A DNA stretch of 59,904 nt from an uncultured Roseburia sp. (lineage in GTDB: Bacteria > Bacillota > Clostridia > Lachnospirales > Lachnospiraceae). Made by a program: the position numbers and the translations under genes. How positions within the stretch are numbered: position 1 is the stretch's first letter; the number at the start of each line of letters is the position of its first letter. A model generated the notes under the pieces. The model saw nothing but the letters and a program-made list of their open reading frames with translations, was not told the origin of the DNA and made no database searches. Location: NCBI GenBank assembly GCA_947246475.1, contig CAMXSH010000010.1, positions 1 to 59,904 of the forward strand. Direction: 5' to 3'. Shown here in pieces: positions 1 to 7,502 of this stretch.

Positions 1-2
1 AC

Positions 3-1616
3 TCTACCTACAACGCACCGGATAAAAATCCAGTAAACACAGACAAACAGAAGATCATGATCCTGGGAGGTGGTCCAAACCGGATCGGCCAGGGTATCGA
101 ATTTGATTACTGTTGTGTCCACGCGGCTATCGCACTGAAAAAGCTCGGTTTTGAGACGATCATTGTCAACTGTAATCCCGAAACGGTGTCCACAGACTAT
201 GACACTTCTGATAAACTGTATTTTGAGCCTCTGACACTGGAAGACGTGCTTTCTATCTATAAGAAGGAGAAACCACTGGGTGTCATCGCTCAGTTTGGCG
301 GCCAGACTCCTCTAAACCTCGCGGCAGAGCTGGAGAAAAATGGTGTCCGTATCCTCGGAACCTCTCCTTCCGTCATTGATCTGGCTGAAGACCGTGACCT
401 GTTCCGTGACATGATGGATAAACTGGAGATCCCGATGCCAGAGTCCGGCATGGCGACCACTGTAGATGAAGCGATCTCCATCGCAGAAAAGATCGGTTAC
501 CCGGTTATGGTCCGTCCTTCCTATGTACTTGGCGGACGGGGCATGGAAGTCGTATATGATAATGAGAGCATGACAGGATACATGAAAGCAGCGGTTGGAG
601 TCACACCGGATCGTCCGATCCTCATCGACCGCTTCCTGAATCATGCCCTGGAGTGTGAGGCGGACGCCATCAGCGACGGTACAAACGCCTTTGTCCCTGC
701 TGTTATGGAACACATCGAACTGGCTGGCGTACATTCTGGAGATTCTGCCTGCATTATCCCATCCGTCCACATCACACCGGAAAATGTTGAGACGATCAAG
801 GAATATACAAGAAAAATCGCTGAGGAAATGCATGTCAAAGGTCTTATGAATATGCAGTATGCCATCGAGAACGGAAAGGTTTATGTGCTGGAGGCAAATC
901 CAAGAGCTTCCCGTACGGTTCCTCTTGTATCCAAGGTCTGCAACATCCGCATGGTTCCTCTGGCTACAGAGATCATCACGGCAGAACTGACAGGACGTCC
1001 TTCACCAGTTCCAGAATTAAAAGAGCAGAACATTCCGAACTATGGTGTAAAGGAAGCCGCATTCCCATTTAATATGTTCCAGGAAGTGGATCCGGTTCTC
1101 GGACCGGAAATGCGCTCCACAGGCGAAGTTCTCGGTCTTTCCCGTTCCTACGGCGAAGCTTTCTTCAAAGCCCAGGAAGCAGTACAGTCCAAACTTCCAC
1201 TAGAGGGAACTGTCCTGATCTCCGTCAATGCCAAAGACCGTCCGGAAGTGACTGAGATAGCCAGAAGCCTCTCTGAGGATGGTTTCAAGATCATCGCCAC
1301 AGGAAGTACCTATGACCTGATCTCCTCCTCCGGCATTCCTGCGGAAAAGGTGAAAAAGCTCTACGAGGGACGTCCGAACATTCTGGATATGATCACCAAC
1401 GGAGACATCCAGCTGATCATTAACTCCCCGGTGGGCAAGGAAAGCGTACATGACGACAGCTATCTGCGAAAGGCAGCCATCAAGGCAAAGATTCCTTATA
1501 TGACAACCATTGCCGCTGCCAAAGCCACCGCTGACGGTATCCACTATGTGAAGACACATGAAAGAAGTGAAGTGAAATCACTGCAGACACTGCACAGTGA
1601 GATCACGGATAAATAA
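3..1616 (+). CDS. carB: Carbamoyl-phosphate synthase large subunit, C-terminal half (5' end outside window)
   Basis: The reading frame is open from the first bases of the window, so the first in-frame ATG (57) is internal and the N-terminal half of this roughly 1,070-residue enzyme is missing. CarB makes carbamoyl phosphate from bicarbonate, ammonia from CarA and two ATP, for pyrimidines and arginine. Visible are the second-half start GGGPNRIGQGIEFDYC, the ATP-grasp stretch with YPVMVRPSYVLGGRGMEVVY, the metal/ATP loop VLEANPRASRTVPLVSK, and a C-terminal MGS-like allosteric domain (VLISVNAKDRPEV, IATGSTYDLISSSG) where UMP or ornithine act in relatives. It ends in TAA, followed by a clear terminator, so it is the last gene of its operon. 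Confidence 0.97.
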   Translation, partial: STYNAPDKNPVNTDKQKIMILGGGPNRIGQGIEFDYCCVHAAIALKKLGFETIIVNCNPETVSTDYDTSDKLYFEPLTLEDVLSIYKKEKPLGVIAQFGGQTPLNLAAELEKNGVRILGTSPSVIDLAEDRDLFRDMMDKLEIPMPESGMATTVDEAISIAEKIGYPVMVRPSYVLGGRGMEVVYDNESMTGYMKAAVGVTPDRPILIDRFLNHALECEADAISDGTNAFVPAVMEHIELAGVHSGDSACIIPSVHITPENVETIKEYTRKIAEEMHVKGLMNMQYAIENGKVYVLEANPRASRTVPLVSKVCNIRMVPLATEIITAELTGRPSPVPELKEQNIPNYGVKEAAFPFNMFQEVDPVLGPEMRSTGEVLGLSRSYGEAFFKAQEAVQSKLPLEGTVLISVNAKDRPEVTEIARSLSEDGFKIIATGSTYDLISSSGIPAEKVKKLYEGRPNILDMITNGDIQLIINSPVGKESVHDDSYLRKAAIKAKIPYMTTIAAAKATADGIHYVKTHERSEVKSLQTLHSEITDK

Positions 1617-1677
1617 GTAGAAATGAACTTAGCTCCGATGGTTCGGATTTGAACCTGCCAAGCTATGATAAAATAAG

Positions 1678-1725
1678 AACCCAGCGGGGAATTTCAAGAA
1701 TGTTTGTTGAAATCCCCGCTGGGTT
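1678..1725 (+). terminator. Hairpin terminator after carB
   Basis: A 19-bp stem with one bulged A (left arm 1678-1697, right arm 1707-1725) starts about 60 bases after the carB stop. The tail on the plus strand is TTTATGTTTATT rather than a pure U-run, so termination is likely but not textbook. Confidence 0.7.
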
Positions 1726-1755
1726 TATGTTTATTGCTGCTCTCACTCACCTTTT

Positions 1756-2061
1756 TCAAATGCGTCTTGTATGTACTTTTTTAATATGATATTGGAGTAA
1801 ATATAATAATATAAGAGAATTGCCAATGGTCATCCAATGGTCCCGAAGTACTTCTTCTACCATCCCACTTCCATTATCAATCATAGTGATACAATTCTCT
1901 GACGCAATTTAATAAAGGCAGAACACCTTTGTATCTGCATCATAAGCATTTTTCACGATCTCAAGAACTGCCCCTTCTAATTTGGATACATTCTCCCTTC
2001 CGATTAATCTGGCTGTATATGCATCCACATTGAAGGAGATGCTTCTCTCATTCCGTCTCAT
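1756..2061 (-). pseudogene. Remnant of a GHKL (HSP90/MutL-like) ATP-binding protein
   Basis: Minus-strand translation starts at an ATG (2061) behind a good ribosome binding site (GGAGGAAG, 4 bases before the start). It reads through LEGAVLEIVKNAYDADT, hits an in-frame TAA at 1911-1909 (codon 51), and continues in the same frame with CITMIDNGSGMVEEVLRDHW and MTIGNS before drifting into unrelated sequence and stopping at 1756. EIVKNAYDADT matches the Asn-containing N box, and DNGSGM matches the G1 box, of GHKL ATPases, as seen in MORC/HSP90-like bacterial ATP-binding proteins. The rest of such a protein (usually several hundred residues) is gone. The in-frame stop and the truncation mark it as dead. 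It is too fragmented to say which subfamily it came from. Confidence 0.65.
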
Positions 2062-2236
2062 TAATCTTCCTCCAAAGACCAAATCCAATAAACTATTTAT
2101 TCCTCAAAACAGTCAGAATTATCCTCTCCGCCCAAGCTCTTTTGCTAACCTTTTGATCTGCTGGATTAATACACCCTTATATTCATTGTATTGATCCTTA
2201 TATTACTTTCCAGTATAACCTTACACACCTAAAAAG
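2062..2236. other. AT-rich intergenic stretch upstream of the GHKL remnant
   Basis: I see no gene here. On the minus strand it is the leader of the decayed GHKL gene and the downstream region of sfsA. A short plus-strand reading frame across this area has no ribosome binding site and no family signature. Confidence 0.5.
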
Positions 2237-2920
2237 TCAAGGAATATTCCCATCAGCAGCCTCTCTAACCCCCGCGATCTCCAGCGTATCTTCCGTCACC
2301 GCACATCCCAGATACAAAACTTTTACTCCGGCATTTTCTGCCTCTTCCAATGCCTCTCCAAACTCTTTGTGGGTTTCTATATTGGGACGCACCTCAGTAA
2401 TACCCTCCATCTGGATCACAAATGCCGCATAACACTGGTATCCTTCCTGCGCCGCCTTTTTCAACTCCCTCAGATGCTTGATTCCACGCTCAGTGGGGGC
2501 ATCCGGGAAATAGCCGATGCCGTCGATTTCCAGTGTACAGCCCTTGACTTCCATCAGATATTTTTGATCTCCCTTCTCCATATAAAAATCGATGCGGGAG
2601 TCTCCGATGGTATATTCCGGGCGCACGACATCATAATCCTGCTCTTCCAGCCATGCCCGAACGATCTTATTGGGCGCCTGGCTGTCAATATTTACCCAGC
2701 CCAGACTTTCCTTGTAGACACTGATCAGGTCGTACTTTGTCTTGCGAGAGGGGTTGTCCACTCGTTCTAACACCACTTCGGCGCCGGGCAGCAACAGCTC
2801 CCGGCACCGGCTCGTATTTTTCACATGTACTGTTTCCTGCCTGTCTTCGATCATTACCTCTGCCACAAAACGGTTTTTCCGGCTGCAGAAGCTACCGTGT
2901 ATAGTGTTATTATATTTCAT
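2237..2920 (-). CDS. sfsA: SfsA family DNA/RNA nuclease-like protein
   Basis: This is a full-length SfsA (227 residues; family about 230). The family was named for effects on sugar fermentation in E. coli. It combines an N-terminal OB-like nucleic-acid-binding part with a C-terminal PD-(D/E)xK-type nuclease fold, and its physiological role in Firmicutes is not settled. Visible are the N-terminal FVAEVMIED, the NTSRCRELLLPGAEV block, and the nuclease-like core with SRIDFYM followed by LMEVKGCTL, which supplies the acidic residue and the ExK pair. The gene lies 54 bases downstream of the flavoprotein gene on the same strand and may share its transcript. Confidence 0.93.
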   Translation of the reverse strand: MKYNNTIHGSFCSRKNRFVAEVMIEDRQETVHVKNTSRCRELLLPGAEVVLERVDNPSRKTKYDLISVYKESLGWVNIDSQAPNKIVRAWLEEQDYDVVRPEYTIGDSRIDFYMEKGDQKYLMEVKGCTLEIDGIGYFPDAPTERGIKHLRELKKAAQEGYQCYAAFVIQMEGITEVRPNIETHKEFGEALEEAENAGVKVLYLGCAVTEDTLEIAGVREAADGNIP

Positions 2921-2974
2921 ATTTGTATTCTGAATCCTCCTGCGTCGGACCTTTCAAATCTTAATCATGTTTCA

Positions 2975-3595
2975 CTAGCGGATAAAACTCGTATGGATTT
3001 TGGGCTCATATTCTGGCGCTTCGATGCCCGCCTCTATACCCGCTTTTCTGTTTTTCAGAGCCCACGCTATATTTTCTCCCAGCGTCCGCATCGTCTGTAA
3101 GCCCTCTTCATCCTTTTTTACGTCCTCCGGACAAGAGCCATGAACCTGATTCCAATACTGGGATCCGATAACGTTCATACTGCAGATCGTAAAATATTTG
3201 TTCAGGCGGTCGAAAGCTGCACTGGCTCCCCCACGACGACAGGATACTACTGCCGCACCAACTTTGCCCTTCATCCGGGCACCGCCGCAGTAAAAGAGAC
3301 GGTCTAAAAACGCCTGCACCTGTCCGGAGGGTCCCGCATAGTACACAGGAGATCCCACCAGGATCCCATCGTATTCATCCAAATGCTCCAGGATCTCATT
3401 CACTTTGTCATCGAAAATACAGCGTCCCTTTCCGGCACATTTGCCACAGGCGATGCATCCTGCCACCGGCTTATTACCCACCCAGGCAAACTCCGTTTCT
3501 ATTCCACTTTTCTCCAGTGTATCCGCCACTTCTCTCAGTGCTGTATAGGTGCAGCTGTGTTCCCGCGGACTTCCATTCAAACATAAAACTTTCAT
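2975..3595 (-). CDS. Flavodoxin-fold NAD(P)H-dependent oxidoreductase, iron-sulfur flavoprotein-like
   Basis: 206 residues with a flavodoxin-like FMN-binding fold. The N-terminus VLCLNGSPREHSCTY is the phosphate-binding loop, and GILVGSPVYYAGPSGQVQAFLDR is the second FMN-contact region. A cysteine cluster C-x2-C-x2-C-x5-C (CIACGKCAGKGRC, near residue 50) resembles the [4Fe-4S] site of iron-sulfur flavoproteins, so this may be an FMN/Fe-S electron carrier rather than a simple reductase. Some relatives lack the cluster and are quinone or FMN reductases. The physiological partner is not shown by the neighbours. A promoter lies at 3637-3665, and transcription probably continues into sfsA. Confidence 0.85.
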   Translation of the reverse strand: MKVLCLNGSPREHSCTYTALREVADTLEKSGIETEFAWVGNKPVAGCIACGKCAGKGRCIFDDKVNEILEHLDEYDGILVGSPVYYAGPSGQVQAFLDRLFYCGGARMKGKVGAAVVSCRRGGASAAFDRLNKYFTICSMNVIGSQYWNQVHGSCPEDVKKDEEGLQTMRTLGENIAWALKNRKAGIEAGIEAPEYEPKIHTSFIR

Positions 3596-3636
3596 ATGAC
3601 ATATCCTCCATACTCTAACGTATTCCTTTTAGCTAA

Positions 3637-3665
3637 AGTATATACCCTGGTCCTGTTAAAAGCAA
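3637..3665 (-). promoter_or_regulatory. Sigma-A promoter for the flavoprotein gene
   Basis: Minus strand TTGCTT (3665-3660), 17-base spacer, TATACT (3642-3637), about 40 bases before the ATG. It is divergent from the degV-family promoter about 30 bases away. Confidence 0.55.
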
Positions 3666-3668
3666 CCA

Positions 3669-3697
3669 TTGATATTTTCATTTATTAATGCTACAAT
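3669..3697 (+). promoter_or_regulatory. Sigma-A promoter for the DegV-family gene
   Basis: TTGATA (3669-3674), 17-base spacer, TACAAT (3692-3697), 33 bases before the chosen ATG. Confidence 0.65.
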
Positions 3698-3730
3698 CAT
3701 TTTAATTTTAAAATTTTTTTGGAGGGCGCT

Positions 3731-4618
3731 ATGGGGAATTATGTGATCAGCTGCTGTTCCACAGCAGATTTAAGCGAAGAACACTTTAGAGAAAGAGAGA
3801 TTTCATATATTTGTTTTCATTTTGAACTGGACGGAAAAGAATATCCCGACGATCTTGGAAAATCCATACCATTTGATAAATTTTACCAGTCCATGCTGGA
3901 AGGTGCAGATACAAAAACTTCTCAAATTAACGCAGACGAGTTTGAGGCTTATTTTGAGCCATTTTTAAAAGAGGGACTTGATATTCTTCATGTCACCCTT
4001 TCCTCCGGTATCTCTGGCGTGATCGGCTCCGCGAATATCGCCAGCAGCAATCTTTCGGAAAAATATCCAGAACGGAAAATATTGATCGTGGATTCTCTGG
4101 GGGCATCTTCTGGCTATGGTCTTTTGATGGATCGGTTAGCAGATCTCCGGGACGAGGGAAAAACTCTGGAAGAAGTTTATGACTGGGCGGTCTCCCACCG
4201 CCTGAATGTAAATCATTGGTTTTTCTCCACTGACCTGACCTTTTATATCAAGGGCGGCCGGATCTCTAAAACCGCCGGCGTTGTCGGCGGCCTGCTGAAT
4301 ATCTGCCCCCTGCTGGACATGAACCACCTGGGGCAGCTAATCCCCCGGTATAAAATACGGACAAAGAAAAAAGTCATCCGCGCCATTGTGGATAAGATGG
4401 AAGAATTGGCAGATAACGGAACAGACTATGACGGAAAATGTTACATCTCCCAGTCTGCCTGTCTGGAAGACGCAAAAACGGTAGCTGCCCTGGTAGAAGC
4501 CCGCTTTCCCCATTTGAAAGGGAAGGTAGAAATCAACCACATCGGCACTACCATCGGCAGCCACACCGGTCCTGGCACCATTGCCCTGTTTTTCTGGGGA
4601 AAGGAGCGGGAGGGATAA
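3731..4618 (+). CDS. DegV family fatty-acid-binding protein
   Basis: A 295-residue DegV/FakB-type protein. Members bind a fatty acid in a buried pocket, and FakB members hand it to the kinase FakA. ATG 3731 is preferred over the TTG at 3719 because GGAGG sits at 3721-3725, five bases before the ATG. Typical features are SxxTSQIN-like DTKTSQINADEF, HVTLSSGISGVIGSA, the SLGASSGYG stretch, and the C-terminal IGTTIGSHTGPGT loop where the ligand carboxylate is bound. No FakA gene is next to it, so the partner would be elsewhere. Its stop codon overlaps the ATG of the broken DUF3990-type gene. Confidence 0.93.
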   Translation: MGNYVISCCSTADLSEEHFREREISYICFHFELDGKEYPDDLGKSIPFDKFYQSMLEGADTKTSQINADEFEAYFEPFLKEGLDILHVTLSSGISGVIGSANIASSNLSEKYPERKILIVDSLGASSGYGLLMDRLADLRDEGKTLEEVYDWAVSHRLNVNHWFFSTDLTFYIKGGRISKTAGVVGGLLNICPLLDMNHLGQLIPRYKIRTKKKVIRAIVDKMEELADNGTDYDGKCYISQSACLEDAKTVAALVEARFPHLKGKVEINHIGTTIGSHTGPGTIALFFWGKEREG

Positions 4619-5015
4619 TGAATATTATCAGTAGGAATGAATTGATAACTCTTTATCACGCTTCAAAGTCGGGAATTCATGGCGCTATTGCACCTATAAG
4701 CCGGGAACAATGCGATTTTGGAAAAGGGTTTTACGTGGGAACTGACCGAAAACAGCCGCTTACTTTAATTTGTAATTATCCGAAGGCAAAAATATATATA
4801 TTCTTGAGGAATTAAATGATGAAGTAAAGGGACTTAGAAAGGCTGACACAACCTATTCCGTGGAAGTAATGTACTGGGCAGGGTATACCTGTCGCTGCTG
4901 GCATTATTATTCAAACGAATACAGCCGTGAAATATATAAAATCGCTGATGCCAAAAGGATGAATGAAGTCGGAGGCTCTTTGAGTAATTCTAGAATTATC
5001 AGTAATCATTACTAG
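4618..5015 (+). pseudogene. Truncated DUF3990-type protein joined to a foreign tail fragment
   Basis: The ATG at 4618 overlaps the degV stop (TAATG). The frame gives 65 residues that match the start of DUF3990 proteins: LYHASKSGIHG, then FGKGFYVGTD and a second motif ending LICNYPKAK. It then breaks at about 4800 and stops. Immediately after, in another frame (4803-5015), lies a different tail (LEELNDEVKGLRKADTTYS, then EVMYWAGYTCRCWHYYSNEY and SREIYKIADAKRMNE) with no start codon of its own. DUF3990 proteins are normally about 150-170 residues, so the first piece lacks more than half. The second piece I cannot assign to a family. The join looks like a deletion between two neighbouring accessory genes. 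Confidence 0.6.
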
Positions 5016-5028
5016 ATCGCACTTTGGG

Positions 5029-5062
5029 CAATTACAAGCGGGGAGTACCCCACTTGCAATTG
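5029..5062. repeat. Imperfect inverted repeat between the DUF3990 debris and the XRE gene
   Basis: A 34-base imperfect palindrome: CAATT-CAAG-GGGG arms around AGTA, with two mismatched positions per arm. There is no U-tract on either strand, so it may be a weak terminator for the XRE gene or simply structured RNA. Confidence 0.4.
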
Positions 5063-5093
5063 TTTGCCAGGTAGAAAACCCAAATTTTACTTA

Positions 5094-5699
5094 CTATACA
5101 CCAGCACAGGTAACAGAACCTCCCGCATTTACATCTCCTATCACATTGGCACAGGTAACAGAACCTCTTGTATTTACATCTCCTGTCACATTGACACAGG
5201 TAACGGAACCTCCCGCATTTACATCTCCCTGGACACCTTCGCAGGTGACCGAAGTTCCCGCCGATACATCGCCTTTTATATATCCTTCGATCTGCGCCGA
5301 TCCCCAGATTTCTATACAGAGATTTCCTTTCGGCATTTGATTTGTCTCAATGGCGAGAGGTATTACTGGTATATCCTTTGGGGATTTTCCCTCAAGCTCG
5401 TTCTGAGTAATCACACGGTTCCCAATACATTGGAAAATCCTTACCTTTCCATCATCTGGAAGCTCTATCTTCTCCAGTCTCTGCGGCCTTACAAATTCAC
5501 TTGTCTCTTGCCGCAACAGATCATCCAGACTTACCCCGAGATAATCTGCGATATGTGGAAGATGCATAATATCCGGGCAGGACTGGCCGCACTCCCATTT
5601 ACTGACTGCCTGAACCGAGATGCCAATTTCCCCTGCAAGATCTTCCTGACTCAGATTCTGTACTTTTCTGGCTTCCCTGATCTTTTCACCAATCTTCAT
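5094..5699 (-). CDS. XRE-family regulator with a repetitive, bactofilin-like C-terminal tail
   Basis: 201 residues. Residues about 5-60 form a Cro/C1-type helix-turn-helix (LSQEDLAGEIGISVQAVSKWE, DIMHLPHIADYLGVSLDDLL). Residues about 60-135 are an unassigned linker. From about 135 to the end there are four 15-residue repeats of the form GDVNAGGSVTCANVI, the first pair diverged (GDVSAGTSVTCEGVQ). The repeats resemble the short-period beta-helix of polymer-forming/bactofilin-like domains, with one cysteine per turn. The DNA behind them is a 45-base tandem repeat. The target operator and signal are unknown. Clostridia carry many XRE regulators with extra C-terminal sensor regions, but I do not recognise a named one. 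Confidence 0.85.
   Translation of the reverse strand: MKIGEKIREARKVQNLSQEDLAGEIGISVQAVSKWECGQSCPDIMHLPHIADYLGVSLDDLLRQETSEFVRPQRLEKIELPDDGKVRIFQCIGNRVITQNELEGKSPKDIPVIPLAIETNQMPKGNLCIEIWGSAQIEGYIKGDVSAGTSVTCEGVQGDVNAGGSVTCVNVTGDVNTRGSVTCANVIGDVNAGGSVTCAGV
5107..5286 (-). repeat. Four 45-bp tandem repeats inside the XRE gene
   Basis: Copies start at 5107, 5152, 5197 and 5242, exactly 45 bases apart. The first three are almost identical and the fourth is diverged. The period keeps the frame and encodes the 15-residue repeats, so copy number could vary by slippage without breaking the gene. Confidence 0.85.
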
Positions 5700-5855
5700 A
5701 ATTTCTGCCTCCTTTTCCTACATAACAATATCATGATGCCTCGGATTGCTTCGTTGTTTCACAACTCCCACTATCATTATAGCTTCCCGATCCTGACAGG
5801 AACAGCAACCATCCGTAGATATCCAATCAACCATTAGTTGAACCCCGAATGGTTC

Positions 5856-7445
5856 TCAAAGCCCTTTTAGCAGCCCCTCTACACCCTCTCTTTCATAGAT
5901 CCCCCGGTAATACTCCACCTCATCCTGGATCAGGCTGTCGATGACCCGCATCCCCAGGAGCTCTACCGGCGCCTTATCATCTGTCATCACAAGATCTCCG
6001 GCTTCATAGGGCTGCATTCCGTCAAGTATTTTTTGCATAAGTCCTGTGAGATCTGTGTCGGTCTCAGCAGCAATCCCTCTTCGGAAGCGCTCCACGGTCT
6101 CCCTGGAATTAAAGGCATATAAGGCACGGTTTGTACATCCAGGCACATCTATCGTATATACATGTTTAAAAACGCTGCCGATGGTATCCGACAGATATTG
6201 GTTGATATCCCCTTCCTCGCTTCCCTTCATATTCAGGTTCACCGCCATTACCCCGCCCTCTTTCAAATGAGCTTGTACAAGGGTAAAAAATTCAAAGGAG
6301 GACATCTGGAAGGGAATGGTAATATCCTGAAAAGCATCTACCAGGATCACATCATATTTTTTATCCACAGCGTTCAGATACGCCCTGCCGTCATAAGTAG
6401 CCACTGGTATATCTTCTGGCTGCTGAAAGTACTGCTTCGCAAGTTCTGTGATTTTCTCATCGATTTCCACACCCTCGATATGAATATTGTCAAAATATCT
6501 CTCACACTGGAGGGCAAAGGTTCCCGTCCCCATGCCAAGGACCAGCACATCCAGATCTTCTTTCTCATTCACTCCTGCCATAACCGGCGCCGCCATCATA
6601 TAATCATAATACATCCCCGACAGACTGGCATCTTTTCGTAGCATCGACTGCACGCCAAACAGCACATTTGTGGAGAGGATCACATTATTTTTGTCCTCTT
6701 TGACCTGCAGATAATTGTATACGGACTCTCCTTCATAGATCAGCCCCTTCTCCCAGAAGGCAAAACCACCGGAGGAACTGCCAGCACAGCACAAAACAAA
6801 CAGCAGCACTCCCACAATTACACCTCTGCTCCCTCTCCTTTTGCTCACAAAATAAATCAGGGCCAGAAGTAAAAGAATTCCCGCAAAGACCAAAAATGTC
6901 ACTGAGGTTCCAAAGGCAGGAATCGTCACGAAGGTGGGCACAAAAGTTCCGATGATGCTGCCTATAGTATTGGAAGCATTCAGCATACCTACGGTCTTTC
7001 CGCTGTCCTCCAAACTGTCTACGGTATATTTTACCAGGGAAGGAGTTACAGTTCCCAAAAGAAACAGAGGAAATACAAAGATGACCATACAGGCGGCAAA
7101 GGCGGCCCAGATCAGAAAATTACTGCTCACGGAAAATATAAGCAGGGCAGAGATTCCCAGTATGATATATTTGCCCACCACAGGAATGGATGCGATCCAC
7201 ACAGCTGCCACAACCATTCTCCGGTACAGCCTGTCCGGATCGGGATTTTTGTCGGCGGCCCTTCCTCCATAAATATTCCCCAGCGCCATGGCGATCATAA
7301 TCGTCCCGATGATGATCGTCCACACGATCTGAGAAGAACTAAAATAGGGAGCCAGCAGGCGGCTGGCTCCGAGCTCCACTGCCATCACAGACATCCCTGC
7401 AAAAAATTCCGTCACATACAAATAGGTCTTATTTTTTAAAATCAT
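5856..7445 (-). CDS. Membrane-anchored spermidine-synthase-like protein (MFS-type membrane half fused to a methyltransferase-fold half)
   Basis: 529 residues from ATG 7445, which follows GAGAGGAG by five bases; the longer reading frame to 7496 runs into a terminator and is rejected. The N-terminal 220 or so residues are hydrophobic with about eight predicted membrane segments (LYVTEFFAGMSVMAVELGAS, GTIMIAMALGNIYGG). The C-terminal half is a spermidine-synthase/Rossmann fold: VLGMGTGTFALQCER, then VEIDEKITELAKQYF, then YDVILVDAF. This fusion is common in bacteria and its substrate is generally unknown. No other polyamine gene is nearby, so polyamine synthesis should not be assumed. It has its own unit, cut off from the MATE gene by a terminator. 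Confidence 0.85.
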   Translation of the reverse strand: MILKNKTYLYVTEFFAGMSVMAVELGASRLLAPYFSSSQIVWTIIIGTIMIAMALGNIYGGRAADKNPDPDRLYRRMVVAAVWIASIPVVGKYIILGISALLIFSVSSNFLIWAAFAACMVIFVFPLFLLGTVTPSLVKYTVDSLEDSGKTVGMLNASNTIGSIIGTFVPTFVTIPAFGTSVTFLVFAGILLLLALIYFVSKRRGSRGVIVGVLLFVLCCAGSSSGGFAFWEKGLIYEGESVYNYLQVKEDKNNVILSTNVLFGVQSMLRKDASLSGMYYDYMMAAPVMAGVNEKEDLDVLVLGMGTGTFALQCERYFDNIHIEGVEIDEKITELAKQYFQQPEDIPVATYDGRAYLNAVDKKYDVILVDAFQDITIPFQMSSFEFFTLVQAHLKEGGVMAVNLNMKGSEEGDINQYLSDTIGSVFKHVYTIDVPGCTNRALYAFNSRETVERFRRGIAAETDTDLTGLMQKILDGMQPYEAGDLVMTDDKAPVELLGMRVIDSLIQDEVEYYRGIYEREGVEGLLKGL

Positions 7446-7463
7446 ATTTTCTCCTCTCAAAAA

Positions 7464-7492
7464 CAGAAGGGCAGTCGAATACTGCCCTTCTG
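7464..7492 (-). terminator. Rho-independent terminator between MATE and the spermidine-synthase-like gene
   Basis: A perfect 12-bp stem (7481-7492 with 7464-7475) and a 5-base loop, followed on the minus strand by TTTTT. It begins 10 bases after the MATE stop and ends about 20 bases before the next start codon. Confidence 0.85.
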
Positions 7493-7502
7493 TCATAAAG
7501 CG

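Noticed and set aside
5107-5286. CRISPR-like regular repeats
   Set aside because: The copies are contiguous with no spacers and lie in frame inside a coding gene.
5064-5837. Plus-strand reading frame of about 257 codons across the XRE gene
   Set aside because: It is created by the 45-bp repeats of the XRE gene read on the other strand; its product is a low-complexity repeat without a start signal.
5856-7445. Polyamine biosynthesis locus
   Set aside because: The methyltransferase-fold half resembles spermidine synthase, but no decarboxylase or other polyamine gene is near and the membrane fusion is a functionally unassigned type.
7446-7496. Upstream extension of the spermidine-synthase-like gene
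   Set aside because: The extension overlaps a perfect intrinsic terminator; the ATG at 7445 has a good ribosome site.
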